NCBI GenBank assembly: GCA_947172415.1
Contig: OX359189.1
Coordinates: forward strand, 1,944,501 to 2,008,500
Length of the DNA: 64,000 nt
Source of the DNA: Chondrosia reniformis
Lineage: Eukaryota > Porifera > Demospongiae > Chondrillida > Chondrillidae
Direction: 5' to 3'
The position numbers and the translations under genes were made by a program. This document shows positions 35,346-47,182 of this stretch, in pieces; position 1 is the first letter of the stretch; each line of letters starts with the position of its first letter. The notes under the pieces were generated by a model, which had not been told where the DNA came from, made no database searches, and saw nothing but the letters and a program-made list of their open reading frames with translations.

Positions 35346-36328
35346 ACTATTCACAGAAGGAAGGAAGGCAAGACTTGCTCTTTTTTTAAAAAATGATGAC
35401 CAACAACAATTTCACACACTGAGAAGACTTGGAATTCAATAATAATCATCAATCTGGTATTTCTTGCAATAATTGGATTACGTATTTCACTGGTTACTGT
35501 TTTGCTGACATGACAAAATAGTTAATTATTAATAAATAAAAGAGCTTCTAAGAACTTCATTTTCCTTCATCAAAATAAGGTACAATAACCAATTGTAAGT
35601 ATATATCTTGTGAACACTACTGACTATGCAATTTAACAGTTTAATGTGTATGATGTATGTAGTTGAGTAATACATGACAACCTACACTACACCACTTTAC
35701 TGACATGCTAGATTCTGATACATGTTAATAGTTTAAAAAGGTACAACATTAACATTTATACTTTGTCGCTGATTTGGTAATAAAAGACATCTGCTAAATG
35801 AATGGAAAAGAGATCAAATCCTTGAATTTTATGCCAAAAACTTTACGCAAGGGTGAACAGATATTGCAACATCAGCTAGTGTTATACTGTTTATCAATTA
35901 CTCTAATTCAAAGAATGTTTAGTATTGAAACCATTAAATTCCATCTACTAAGATAGAAGCTATTAGCAAACTTTGAAACATGCATATGCACATACATGTA
36001 TATACGAAGGTACACAAATACGTATGCACATACATATGTGTAATTGTCCCATACAATACTGTAACACAAGCCTTGACAAGGAAGCTTGGCACATAACATC
36101 ATGAAGAAATCATTAACTTTGAGAATCACCAGGCTATAAAACCATTACTGAAATAACTGAAATAGCAAGAAAACAAGGTTTCATATATGTGTTTATTGTT
36201 ATAAACTATATACGCATGTGCACGTGTGTAAAACTGATGACAAGTTCTGACAAATTGCACTTTAGATATCTCATAAGAGACTCAATAGTAATGAAGGTGA
36301 GTAAACAAGTCTTGATGTATGATTAAAT
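35346..36328. other. 3' flank of the DBHS gene
   Basis: AT-rich, with TTTATT (AATAAA on the minus strand) near 36190, a plausible polyadenylation signal for the gene on its right. No other gene recognised. Confidence 0.5.
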
Positions 36329-39300
36329 CTACTGCAAGCGATTTGGCCCTGGAGGGAATTGACCTGATTTGACGGACTGATCTCCTTTGGGTGGCTAGAG
36401 GATCACAAGACAGACACAAGAGATTGGTTATTTCAACTTACGCACTTGAAAACAGTCCTCTACATGCACATATACGTACGTGCACACAGCAACCTGATTG
36501 GCGACCAACAAGGGTCGCACAATGTAGTTAGCTCCTACTTTACGAATAATTTAACATAGTGATGATATTATCATAACGGAGATGAAAAATACATCAAAAG
36601 AGCCCATTTTCACATTTAGTTGTACCTATATTTATATGTTAAGGCCATTTAGCTAGAGCTAGCTCAAAACTCCTTTACACATTCCACCAAGACTACATTA
36701 ATACTTGAACATTGATTCAAAAACAATTTAGTTTTTTATTCCTTAAAAATGGCCAACCCATTTACATACCTTAATTATAAGTACGTTTATACATCTATAT
36801 GTGCATAGTAAGCAGTAATTCAATGTGTGGCATTTCTTCATATAGCATTTTGTAAAACTGGCTAAGACTGGTTGAAGGAAACCTCTTTCAGTACAGTTGT
36901 GGAAATGAATTTTAAATCCATATCTAAGAGCTAGGTTTTCATACAGTGTAACCATTAACAATATGTAGTAAATCAACACACACTATCAGTATGATTTTCA
37001 GGTGCAGAGAATAATGATATCCACAAGATACTAATTTCGCAACATCAGATTATAACATGACGGCAGTATAACCTATACACTGGCCTTTAACATATGCACA
37101 TGTCATGTACATAAAGGGTTGTATAAAAGGCTTTCTACAATGTGGCCACTTCTCTAATAAGGCCAAGTTCAGCTGGCCCCAAGGGGACCACATTACACAG
37201 GCTGTACTGTATCCAGCCATAATGGAAGGGTGACAGGGCTACCACAGTTTAAAGGTAAATAAACAAAAGAATTTTCTAGAGTTTATGTACATAGCTACAG
37301 TTTATGTAGCAGGAGATAAACATGTGAACAACCTGCAGGCATGTAGACTAATGCTAATATGTGTAGCAACTCACAAGTAGAGGTACTGGAGGTGCAGTGG
37401 GGAGTGGCATTAGGGGTGGGACAATATTCCTACAGCAGTAAGAGATCACAATTACAGTATAGGCCTTGAGGATTGTGAGTGTGAGGGAGGCCTTGAGGAT
37501 TGTGAGTGTGAGGGAGGCCTTGAGGATTGTGAGTGCGAGGGAGGCCTTGAGGATTGTGAGTGCGAGGGAGGCCTTGAGGATTGTGAGTGCGAGGGAGGCC
37601 TTGAGGATTGTGAGTGTGAGGGAGGCCTTGAGGATTGTGAGTGTGAGGGAGGTTGTGCAGTTGGTGGGAAGACACACCCTTCCTGTAAGCGATGTTCTAT
37701 CTGCTGTAGCATCTCCAAAGTACTCTGCCTTTGACTCCAGAGTTCTAAACAAACAAAGCAGTGTGTAGTCTTAGGTTAACAAAGTGAACTAGATTGTACA
37801 TAATCTTTTACTGTGAGTCAAGCATTGGTATCATGGCAGACATTTTTCATATACACGTTTATCTCCAATGCATTTAGGGCATACAACACATTCTAATTCA
37901 AAACTGTAATACTAGTAATCACTGTATGGTCACAGGGGCAAGGTAGTACAAGTGAGTATCACTGTATGGTCACAGGGGCAAGGTAGTACAAGTGAGTATC
38001 ACTGTATGGTCACAGGGCAAGGTAGTACAAGTGAGTATCACTGTATGGTCACAGGGGCAAGGTAGTACAAGTGAGTATCACTGTATGGTCACAGGGCAAG
38101 GTAGTACAAGTGATTATCACTGTATGGTCACAGGGGCAAGGTAGTACAAGTCAGTATCACTGTATGGTCACAGGGCAAGGTAGTACAAGTGAGTATCACT
38201 GTATGGTCACAGGGGCAAGGTAGTACAAGTCAGTATCACTGTATGGTCACAGGGCAAGGTAGTACAAGTGAGTATCACTGTATGGTCACAGGGCAAGGTA
38301 GTACAAGTGATTATCACTGTATGGTCACAGGGCAAGGTAGTACAAGTGAGTATCACTATATGGTCACAGGGCAAGGTAGTACAAGTGAGTATCACTGTAT
38401 GGTCACAGGGCAAGGTAGTACAAGTGAGTATCACTGTATGGTCACAGGGCAAGGTAGTACAAGTGAGTATCACTGTATGGTCACAGGGCAAGGTAGTACA
38501 AGTGAGTATCACTGTATGGTCACAGGGGCAAGGTAGTACAAGTCAGTATCACTGTATGGTCACAGGGGCAAGGTAGTACAAGTCAGTATCACTGTATGGT
38601 CACAGGGCAAGGTAGTACAAGTGAGTATCACTGTATGGTCACAGGGCAAGGTAGTACAAGTGAGTATCACTGTATGGTCGCAGGGCAAGGTAGTACAAGT
38701 GAGTATCACTGTATGGTCACAGGGGCAAGATAACAGATACTATGGTATGGTCTGCTACCCGTAAAAGGACCAATGTACCTATGTACATAAGATTGCTATT
38801 TCTCCATTAGAGAACCACACAGGGTATCATTACCAAAGTGGTCTTTTCATGGAGAAAGAGTTGAGCATAAATCTTAATATATACGCATATACAGAAAACA
38901 TTATTGAAAGTCAACACTGCAGTGACGTGACTTAGGTAAGTGCCTGGCAATTTCCAGTACACATTCCATTCTGCCGGTGAAGATTATTGTAAGTGTACAC
39001 ATATTGAACTTGTAAATTGTTGCTAACCTATAGTTAACAAATGCAAACTTTTATGTACATGTGTACACTCCAAATAAGGAAGCTGTTATTTATTAACATC
39101 TGAAATTCCGATCAAAGAGACTAATTATTAGTTTTGAATGTCTATAAAACCTAAAAGATGTGCACTATATAATCTGAGAAATGACTTCTTATATAAGGTA
39201 CTGTTCTGTTGTACGTTGATGCTCACATGCATCAATTGTCTACGTTCACTGACCTTCAAAATAAAGCTGTTTTTCGTGTGCTCCTCTGCCAGCCTCTATC

Positions 39301-40733
39301 TCTTTCATTAGATTATCTTTCTTCTCATTCAATTCCTTCTCTAATTCTGCTTTTTTCTTATTGTAATCTTGATAAAGTTCCTTCCACTTGAAGCCCATCA
39401 TATCTTCAAAGGTCCCTTTGATAGCAAACCTGGGTGGTGTTTCTCTATCCCTGCGAGAGAATAGCAAACCGAAATATTACAAGAAAGAATAATAGCATCA
39501 TTATATCACTATTTGGCCTACGTATGTCTAATATGTAATTAGCTTGAGTTTCAAAATATTACGATGTATATATAGTACTTTTTGGGTCAGTTGTCCAGAC
39601 CGGACGTTGTAATTGGTAACTCCTGACTATAACATTTGTACAAACTTTCATTAGAATGACATCACCATGCATGCGTTGATAACCTTTTACGATTACAGAT
39701 TGCAATGCCTGGTCTGTACAACAGACCCAAAAAGTACTGTACATACGTATAAAGGAAGACAAACTTTCAAAAAAGAAATAGAGGAGCATACACAGTCATG
39801 TACATACTTAAAATGAAGACAGTGAGAGGAGAAGGCTCTGAAAGTCATCAGCCTGACATATTACTTTATATACGTACGTAGGTACATATGTATGTATACT
39901 AACATATAAGCACTCAAATCTACATAATTAATACAATAGTGAGACGAGTATTTAATCAAGCTAGTTGCATTACTAAAATTTATATTCCGGATTTTCAACT
40001 TTCAACAGATTTGAATTGGTGTCAAAGATAAATTCAGATTTTCATATTCATCAGGCAAAAACAAAATCTGTCACTCAATTGGGTATAGACTTAATAATAT
40101 CCTCTTAAAAGAAGTTTACTGTTATTGAAATGCAATTAACTACGTACACTACTTTCAATCAGCTATTCAAATGAATTTAGTATTTACTGCCAGAAATTGT
40201 TCACAACACCACCTGATCAATGGTATGAGGTTGTGAAAGTCATCATTATGATAAGGGTTCTTTCAACTACACGTATGAACTTATCTCTGAAAGTATTCTC
40301 TTTCAATTTCTTTTGAGCATCTAAAAGACACAGTTTTCGTTGGATATTCTTGTCGGACATTCTGCTGAAGACTCCCAGGGTGAAACGTACAACAAGAAGT
40401 TACAGCCAAAATTGTGTTTTTTTAGATGCTCAAAAGAGATTGAAAGAGAAATCATGTCAAAGAAAACAGATGATCACTTTAACAGAGCAAACACACTTTT
40501 GTGCCCATCTCATCTTCAAGACTCGTTCATCTGGGTACCCATCTTCTTCATTCTTCATCGATCTTTCTCTGACTATCACTGGCTTTAATGCACTACAAAA
40601 CAAATAGTATCTTTACATACATATGTACATACATACGTACATACAGGTACATATACAGTTTCACTTAAATTCCCCAAAAATTGATAAGTAGCTTACAATC
40701 TCTTTCATATACATACATACATACATACATACA

Positions 40734-40764
<31 letters not shown>

Positions 40765-43121
40765 GTATATACGTAATTTGTAGTAAAAATCGTCAGAAAA
40801 CTCAAGTTTACCATTGTGCTATAAGGCCTTTTCGGAGAATACCACTCCTCATCAGTAGCACTGGGTAGCAATTCTTTAGAGTAACAAGCTACCAATTCTT
40901 TATCTCCCGACAAAGGATTGGCTGAAACTGTTGCTGTTGCTTGCTGTTTGTTATAGAGTTTTCTGAGTTTTAGGTTTGACATTTTTAAAATGTGTTTCAG
41001 CCAATCCTTTGTCGAGAGATAAAGAATTGGTAGCTTGGTTACTCTAAAGAATTGCTACCCAGTGCTACTGATGAGGAGTGGTATTCCCCGAAAAGGCCTT
41101 ATAGCACAGTGGTAAACTTGAGTTTTATGACGATTTTTACTACGAATTACTAAGCCCATAAGCCGGGGCCGCAATCCTTTCTTCAACGCCACGATGGCGA
41201 GACTAAGTGAGTCCAATGTAGGTGTTAAAACAGTTAAAAATTTCCTTGTTCATACGTATGTACGTACTACGTATACAAGCATTCAGACACACTGTCACGT
41301 ATAACACATAGACACTGTCACACACATCGCTACACTCCTGATCAACCGAGCCTTACTGGGTGAGATAAAAATGCTCTTCATTACAAGCTTTTAGTGCCTT
41401 GTTCATGCCCTGCTTGCTCTTGAAGTAGACCACACCGTAATTTAGTGACTTTCTACGTCCATCAACTGCAACTGTAGCTTTTTCAATCGGACCAAATTGG
41501 GCAAACGCTTCTTCTAAGAGTTCATCTGTGACAGAATCAGGCAAGTTGGTCACTTCAATTGCGTCATCACTCTCAGGATACCGTACAAGGATCCTCTTCC
41601 CATCAATCTCCTTTCCATCCAAATCCCTTATAGCTTTATCTGCCAAGTGCCTGTATGCCTGTTGAATAGAACAATAGATATTAGTGATAAGGAAACCACA
41701 ACTATTAACATACTAACTAAACTGGGCCTTACCAGTCTAATAAACCCGAATCCCCGTTCAGAATTCACGTGAGGATCCATCACTTCTCCAAAAGGTTCAA
41801 AGAGCTTCTTAAACTGGTCCAACTTCATTCCTTGGACATTTGCTATAAACAACTTAGCTCTGTGTGAGAACTTTGGTACTCCAGCAAGTGCACTATCAGT
41901 GTCTTCATTGTTTGGTTGCCTAACTGGAGCACTGTGTGAAGGTGACAGGCTTGAAGAACCTTCCATTTTATAATCAGTATTACCCTTTCCTTGAGGACTT
42001 GGATCTGATTCGGTAGGTTTCTTATCTGTACTATCCTCTTTGTCCTGGATGTGAGGTCGCTTGGGTGAGGGTATGTCCCTGTTCCCTCTCCCTGGGCCAC
42101 GCCTTCTTCCCCTACCACGCCCATAGTCAGATGGACTGTCTGCAAAAATAAAATAAGAATCTTAAAATTATCAGTTAATTAAAGTGATATTTAATTAGGA
42201 GACTATTACCAGGAAAATATATACTGTATAAATTCATTGCTACGGTTATACTGGGTTACGAATTCTTACTGAGCTTATAATATTATATACGTATATGTAG
42301 CACTGTAAACAACACTGAAAAATCACTTCAAAATCAAACATTTCAACCCGAGGGTCTTCATCAGTGACATAAAATGAGAAACTGGAAGGAACATTGAGGG
42401 GAGGAACATTGAGGGGAAGGAACATTGAGGGGAAGGAACATTGAGGGGAAGGAACATGAGGGGAAGGAACATTGAGGGGAAGGAACATTGAGGGGAAGGA
42501 ACATTGAGGGGAAGGAACATTGAGGGGAAGGAACATTGAGGGGAAGGAACATTGAGGGGAAGGAACATTGAGGGGAAGGAATATTGAGGGGAAGGAACAT
42601 TGAGGGGAAGGAACATTGAGGGGAAGGAACATTGAGGGGGAGAATTCATAACCCAGGCACATACGTATATGTAGTGTTGCAAGGGAACATAATAATTAAA
42701 GTAACCAATATGACTAACATATGTACTAAGGCACTGTACTCCTATAATGTACGTAGCTGTATAATAATGATACCTACAAACACTGGAGGTACGACTATAT
42801 ACAAAGATATGTAAAACTGAACACAAAGTCATGTCACACCAAATTTGCTGTTAAATACTGCCCACATTCTGTGGTTATAATTTCTAAACACTTTCTGTGA
42901 TGGCTTTTTCTGTAGCTTTACGAAGAAACATATAACTACCACTCTATGACCGATCGGTAGATTACATCACGACATAACTCACTTCTGCCGTGATCATTGT
43001 CATTCCATCTACCTTCTCTGCCCCCGCCGCCAGAAGGCGGATCCGGCATCAGAGGTGGCGGAAAACCAGGTCCGAACTGGCGAGGACCCCCGCGGTAGGA
43101 ACCTCTACCTCCTCGTTGCAT
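36329..43121 (-). CDS. NONO: DBHS family RNA-binding protein (NONO/SFPQ/PSPC1 orthologue)
   Basis: Eight exons: 42983-43121, 41733-42139, 41357-41658, 40497-40592, 39254-39450, 37456-37744, 37375-37429, 36329-36394, in phase, 516 aa. The N terminus is Gly/Arg-rich (GGRGSYRGGPRQFG, DYGRGRGRRR). RRM1 has KLFIANVQG and GFGFIRL. RRM2 has IEVTNLPDSVTDELLEEAF. The NOPS segment follows (KPVIVRERSMKNEEDGYPDE), then ETPPRFAIKGTFED and a charged coiled coil (KWKELYQDYNKKKAELEKEL). This order is diagnostic for DBHS proteins, which dimerise through NOPS/coil and act in nuclear RNA processing and paraspeckle-like bodies. The coil is shorter than in vertebrates and is followed by a repeat tract of PPSHSQSSR units. 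The invertebrate gene is equally related to NONO, SFPQ and PSPC1, so the symbol is nominal. Head to head with MIX23. Confidence 0.92.
37464..37652 (-). repeat. Coding 27-bp minisatellite (PPSHSQSSR)x7 in the DBHS gene
   Basis: Seven tandem GGCCTTGAGGATTGTGAG-plus-TGTGAGGGA units inside exon 6. In the gene frame each gives Pro-Pro-Ser-His-Ser-Gln-Ser-Ser-Arg. Units differ only by T/C at one position, so the array is young or homogenised. All other frames are also open, which produces spurious ORFs. Confidence 0.92.
37918..38733. repeat. 39-bp minisatellite x about 20 (DBHS intron 5)
   Basis: Unit GTATCACTGTATGGTCACAG plus GG(G)CAAGGTAGTACAAGTGA, with a one-base indel (GGG/GGGG) that shifts frames between units. 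It lies about 175 nt upstream of the exon 6 acceptor on the sense strand. Confidence 0.97.
39574..39738. mobile_element. AGTACTTTTT-terminal MITE, copy 2 (DBHS intron 4)
   Basis: Ends AGTACTTTTTGGGTCAGTTG and CAACAGACCCAAAAAGTACT; interior GAATGACATCACCATGCATG as in copy 1 at 16559. 165 bp, better preserved termini than copy 1. Confidence 0.85.
40290..40455. repeat. Foldback element beside DBHS exon 4
   Basis: TTCAATTTCTTTTGAGCATC at about 40308 is matched inverted by GATGCTCAAAAGAGATTGAA at about 40424. The loop includes the hairpin box CTGAAGACTCCCAGGGTGAA. It lies about 40 nt from the exon 4 donor. Confidence 0.7.
40708..40762. repeat. (ACAT)n microsatellite
   Basis: About 13 uninterrupted ACAT units immediately outside the left arm of the large foldback at 40773. 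Confidence 0.97.
40773..41150. mobile_element. Large foldback element (DBHS intron 3)
   Basis: Inverted arms of about 160 bp: left begins GTAATTTGTAGTAAAAATCG, right ends CGATTTTTACTACGAATTAC, with a 50-60 bp AT-rich centre. Arms differ at only a few positions. No coding capacity. The transcript of this intron can form a long hairpin. Confidence 0.92.
42388..42640. repeat. 16-bp minisatellite GGAACATTGAGGGGAA (DBHS intron 1)
   Basis: About 16 head-to-tail copies with minor length changes; pyrimidine-rich on the gene's sense strand. A hairpin box lies just outside, at 42341-42362 on the minus strand. Confidence 0.97.
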
Positions 43122-43352
43122 ACTTAATTGATTGAGTCGCTCAGAACGGCACTCCTAACAAGGGCGAGGAATTAAAATCCGAATTAATTCAAAATAGGGA
43201 AAATTAGAACGAATGCTTGAATCTCTGAGAAGAACAGTTATGAATTCCCCCTCTGTGACTTGTGTCAAAATGGCGCTACCCACGAGGTACCAAAGGTGCG
43301 ATCCTATCTACAATGTGATTGGTGGACGCGCGTGGCTTGCTTTGAAGTAAAA
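43122..43352. promoter_or_regulatory. Bidirectional promoter, DBHS/MIX23
   Basis: 231 bp between divergent start codons. Contains two ATGGCG contexts on the plus strand (43269 and 43353). The second is the MIX23 start because it leads in frame to the conserved exon 2. No TATA box. Confidence 0.6.
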
Positions 43353-44867
43353 ATGGCGTATAAATCAGGCTATGATGTACCAGATACTTTGCCTTGCGGT
43401 GAAATTAGTCAGTTTAAGGTAACCTTGTCGTGTAAGCAAAGCCATCATGCAGCTCATTAGTGTTTTCTATCATTATTGTATCATCTTATTTCTTGTTTCA
43501 TTCTGCATGCACTAAATCAAATAATGGTCATTGTTCTTCAGGAGGCACTGGCTCAAGCACGAGCCATCGATGATAGGATTATCTACAAGTTAAACACATC
43601 AATACCGACCGAGTCGTTTGCTGGACAGATAAATGCTGCAGATCAGTGTAAACACCTGTATGACGAGGTTAGACCGCAGGAATATCTAAATACCATATTT
43701 CCTACAGTTAACATCATTACATGGCTAAGGGAAATACTCAGAACGAACTCTTTTCCTAGATCTATTACTTAAGGTTGTGCACAAAGTAATTAAATTTTTC
43801 TTAAATTCTGGTATTTGAAGGTACTGTAGCAATTTCAATATTGATAGTATGGACACATCACTCATTATATAACTGTCACACCATCTTATCCCATATTTTA
43901 TGGACATCTTGACTTTGTAGCACGTATAGTGGCTGTCCATTGTAGCTCTCACTTCTTAGGACATATGGGTAGCAGGTCTAATCCAGAATCTTATGATTGC
44001 ATATGTAAAACCTATATATGTAGAATACACCATTTTTCTTACATGCTGCATCTACTTTAGAATAAAGGCCTATAGGGAACCAAACCAAGGATACAAGTGT
44101 TTTCTCCTTCTTCTCTTCTTTCTTCAGTGGGCCACTTGATCTTTTGTGATTCCTATGTATGCAGGATTAGAATATATAATAATGAGTGCTTAATTTAATC
44201 TTCCTCATTCATGATTGTTTAGCTACGACATGTGTATCGAAAAAGAGAGACAGCTTTACAAAAATGTGTTGTTGAAACGTCAGAGAAGCTGGCAAAGACA
44301 AAGGAAGAATGGTCACAGAACGATGGCAATCCTGATTTTACTAAAAAGCTTAGAAAAGAACAAACTGCTGTAAGTTATAAGTATTAATATGAATACTTAC
44401 ATTATAGAGATGACAGTTAAGAAGGTTCATGTCATTGCATGTGGAAATATAGATATATAGCATTCCATATACTGGGGAACCCTTAGCCAAGTGACCAAAA
44501 TCTTTTTAGCTCTTCTTCTTTCGGTTCCCCAGCCAAGAAAAGCCTTGGTTACTTGGCTGGTTGGTGTAATCTCTTCCAGTGATTATCCATTTCTTCATTT
44601 CTTCATTTCTGTACATATGTATCAACATGTCAATCAACCAATCAATCCATCAGGTCCTATTAACCACAACTACTTTACTTGTAAAATGAATATTCAAATA
44701 ATGTTTAATGAACTAATTTACAAAACACACCGATTTTGCTTCCCATCTATGTTTGCTAGTTAAGATTAATGAAGAGTGAATTAGCTGTTGAAGATGTAGT
44801 CAAGGACAGAAGTCTGAAAGTATTTAAGGAGCGTTGCTGGCAAGCCTACAAACCCGATGACTTATAA
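43353..44867 (+). CDS. MIX23: MIX23 (CCDC58), mitochondrial intermembrane-space protein
   Basis: Exons 43353-43418, 43542-43667, 44223-44369, 44760-44867 join in phase 0, 148 aa (human 144). Aligns end to end with the family: [20 protein letters not shown] (human [20 protein letters not shown]), DQCKHLYDE, then ALQKC at the same 20-residue cysteine spacing, [20 protein letters not shown], and [15 protein letters not shown]23 is a cysteine-containing intermembrane-space factor linked to protein import. The first exon is poorly conserved, as expected. Intron 2 holds a SINE-like copy (about 44030-44155). Divergent from the DBHS gene and convergent with the gene at 45510. Confidence 0.93.
44030..44155. 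repeat. SINE-like repeat copy (MIX23 intron 2)
   Basis: Same words as the 5325 copy: ACACCATTTTTCTTACATGC, AATAAAGGCCTATAGGGAAC, CAAGTGTTTTCTCCTTCTTC. Truncated at the 3' side. Confidence 0.65.
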
Positions 44868-45509
44868 CTTAATATTTCCTAGGAGTATGATGCTAGAGTT
44901 CACTTTATGAATATTGCATGTCTTGTATGTGAAATGGCTGCATGTACTGCATGTTGTTAGAATGTACATAAAGAATGTTAAGATGTACATAAAGGATTTA
45001 CCAGCGATTGAATAAGTCTAGACATATACAGACTACACAGTTAATTTATACATGCAGATGGAGCCAGACAGAAATTATGTTCTAAAGTCAGCTATAGTTT
45101 AAAGTGAACAACTCTAATAACTCTATAATCAAATATGTAACACCAAAACTTGTTGATTTGTGAGATGACAAGTGATAATACATTGAATAGGCGGCCATTT
45201 TGGGGTTATCCCTACTTTCCTCCCTAATATTAGAACCTAAACTTGAATTAAATTCTGTACATGCACTTGGTTACCTTTGGTTACTGGTTTCATACCAGAG
45301 ATTTGTGCCTTTCCTTATCCATGACAAAGGTCAATTTACTTGTAATATGTATGGCTAAAGCACAGCAGTGCTTTAAATTCATTGTAAGACAAACTGCATA
45401 CAATTAACATTATTTATAAATATTATGCCAAATATATAATGATTTTGATTTAAAAGAAAGTTAATGTGCATGAAATACATGGAGATTGGTATGAAAGACA
45501 GTTTTTAGC
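44868..45509. other. Intergenic between convergent genes
   Basis: 3' UTRs of MIX23 and the helical-repeat gene. ATACATTGAATAGGCGGCCA at about 45179 resembles the inner word of the 28969 element family. No gene seen. Confidence 0.45.
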
Positions 45510-46796
45510 TTAGGCTGATCCAAAAGCAAGTCGTTGTAATAGTCTTTTAACTTCAAAAGCATATTGCATTCGTCCACAGCCTTCAAGGTAATGTACAGCT
45601 TGATATCCAAACTGTTGAACTTGATCATGCTTTTCCCTCACTTTACTCTGATACATCTTGGTGCAATAGAAGTAGGCACTTTCCACTTTTCTGAGGTTTT
45701 TATTTACTCTATCCAGTAATTCTTGTCCCACATCAGCACATAGTAGAGCCTTTTGCTTTTCATGTTCCATGTAATGACTGGCTGATACCATTTTTAATAG
45801 CACACACTGTAGATGAACAGTTGTGGTTATATCTCTGATCCAATCAGGCATGGATGCAATCAGTCCTAGGGTATTCTCAGGCCATTTATCAAGAGACTCA
45901 AGTTGGACCTTGGATAGTTCAAAGGGCAGAAAGACCATCACATTATGTTCTTTGATAGCCACAAAGAGTTGTGCAAGAATTGGTCCAAAATCTTGAGATA
46001 TTTGCTTACTTAGTTCCAATGCTGCCATACCATGCTTCCTTGCCATTTTGATAAAGTTATTTCTGTAATAACAGAAGGCTATCTCATAATTGATTCTGCA
46101 CTTTAATATTACAGGATTGGTACATCTTTCAGAGTCACACAATATAAGAGCTTTCTTTAAGATTGGAATGGATTCTTTATACGGAGGAATTACTGCCTGA
46201 ATTGCTGCCAAACGGAGGTCTAGGCTCTTAATCTTACTGTCATCCTCAATCAAATTATGAGCTATCTGAAAAGCTTTTTGACCAGACTCATATTTAATCT
46301 GTTTCATTTGCACAACAAGAGTGGTGTGCTCGCTCGAGGCAAGTGGCCCTGATGGTAAAGTCTGGCCAATCTGTTTGGGAAGGACACTATTATAACCACC
46401 ATTTGTGGAGTGAGAGGAACTGAACTCTTGGAGTACAACGGCAGACTCCCCTATAAAGCTATTAACACCATACCTATCTGTATCTGTGGGGTCAGATAAG
46501 TCTTTCAAATTTGGTGGAGGACCAGTGGTGTCAACTGAAGGTACACGAACCAAGTTGTGAGACAAGGAGGACGGTTCTTGTGAGGGCAGTCCAGATGCGT
46601 CTGATCTAGCCTTCTTTGCTCTAGGAGTCTCACCTAAATCTTTTAAATCTTCCTCGCACTCTTCACTGAAGGGAATGACAACTGGTGCGCGCGACCTTCT
46701 ACTGCGAGAGGATTCGGGGCAGAGGGAATCCTCACGCCCACAGGACGGACACACTATAAGCGGCGAACTTTGTCGTACAGTCGGAATTGAGTACAT
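45510..46796 (-). CDS. Intronless helical (TPR-like) protein, unknown
   Basis: A single 428-codon frame. Residues 14-30 contain CPSCGREDSLCPE, a possible zinc knuckle. It is followed by about 130 low-complexity Ser/Pro residues with a basic stretch (RAKKARSD) that could be a nuclear signal. From about residue 165 the protein is all helical, with TPR-like pairs: SIPILKKALILCDSERC, INYEIAFCYYRNNFIKMARK, HGMAALELSKQ and SAYFYCTKMYQSKV. I do not recognise the family. TPR or another alpha-solenoid is the best reading. The lack of introns stands out beside intron-rich neighbours and could mean retroposition or a lineage-specific gene. Confidence 0.7.
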   Translation of the reverse strand: MYSIPTVRQSSPLIVCPSCGREDSLCPESSRSRRSRAPVVIPFSEECEEDLKDLGETPRAKKARSDASGLPSQEPSSLSHNLVRVPSVDTTGPPPNLKDLSDPTDTDRYGVNSFIGESAVVLQEFSSSHSTNGGYNSVLPKQIGQTLPSGPLASSEHTTLVVQMKQIKYESGQKAFQIAHNLIEDDSKIKSLDLRLAAIQAVIPPYKESIPILKKALILCDSERCTNPVILKCRINYEIAFCYYRNNFIKMARKHGMAALELSKQISQDFGPILAQLFVAIKEHNVMVFLPFELSKVQLESLDKWPENTLGLIASMPDWIRDITTTVHLQCVLLKMVSASHYMEHEKQKALLCADVGQELLDRVNKNLRKVESAYFYCTKMYQSKVREKHDQVQQFGYQAVHYLEGCGRMQYAFEVKRLLQRLAFGSA

Positions 46797-47182
46797 AAAC
46801 AGATAATTAAAGTCCTTTACACCCCGTAAACACGAGGCAAATATGACCTAAGGATTTGACGGATGTCTATTTTTGGACGTAAACAAAAGATCATCGGGGA
46901 TTCTCCCTTCATTCTTCCCTAAATAGTCCCGTATAGCCAGACCCTTTCCCTAATGCCGTCTGGTCGTGGATTAAAAATCCTTATGTATGGCCTTTCAGGA
47001 TCTTTAAGAGCTCAATTTGGAGCTGACTGCTATATTCAGGTAACTGCTTAAAAACCTGTTTTACTGTAACAACTGGGTGGCCATCCATATAAAATGAAGT
47101 ACAATACATAGTAAAAGAATACAGAAGAGAACATTAGGACAATACAATTTACAATTGACAATAGTAAATAGGTTTATCAATG
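46797..47182. other. Intergenic between two minus-strand genes
   Basis: Promoter side of the 428-aa gene and 3' flank of GDAP2. No element recognised. Confidence 0.5.

Noticed and set aside
37466-37768. AREALRIVS-type repeat protein on the plus strand
   Set aside because: Antisense shadow of the DBHS exon 6 repeat, whose minus-strand frame is fixed by flanking conserved exons.
37918-38733. CRISPR-like regular array
   Set aside because: Units are head-to-tail without unique spacers, in an animal intron; it is a minisatellite.
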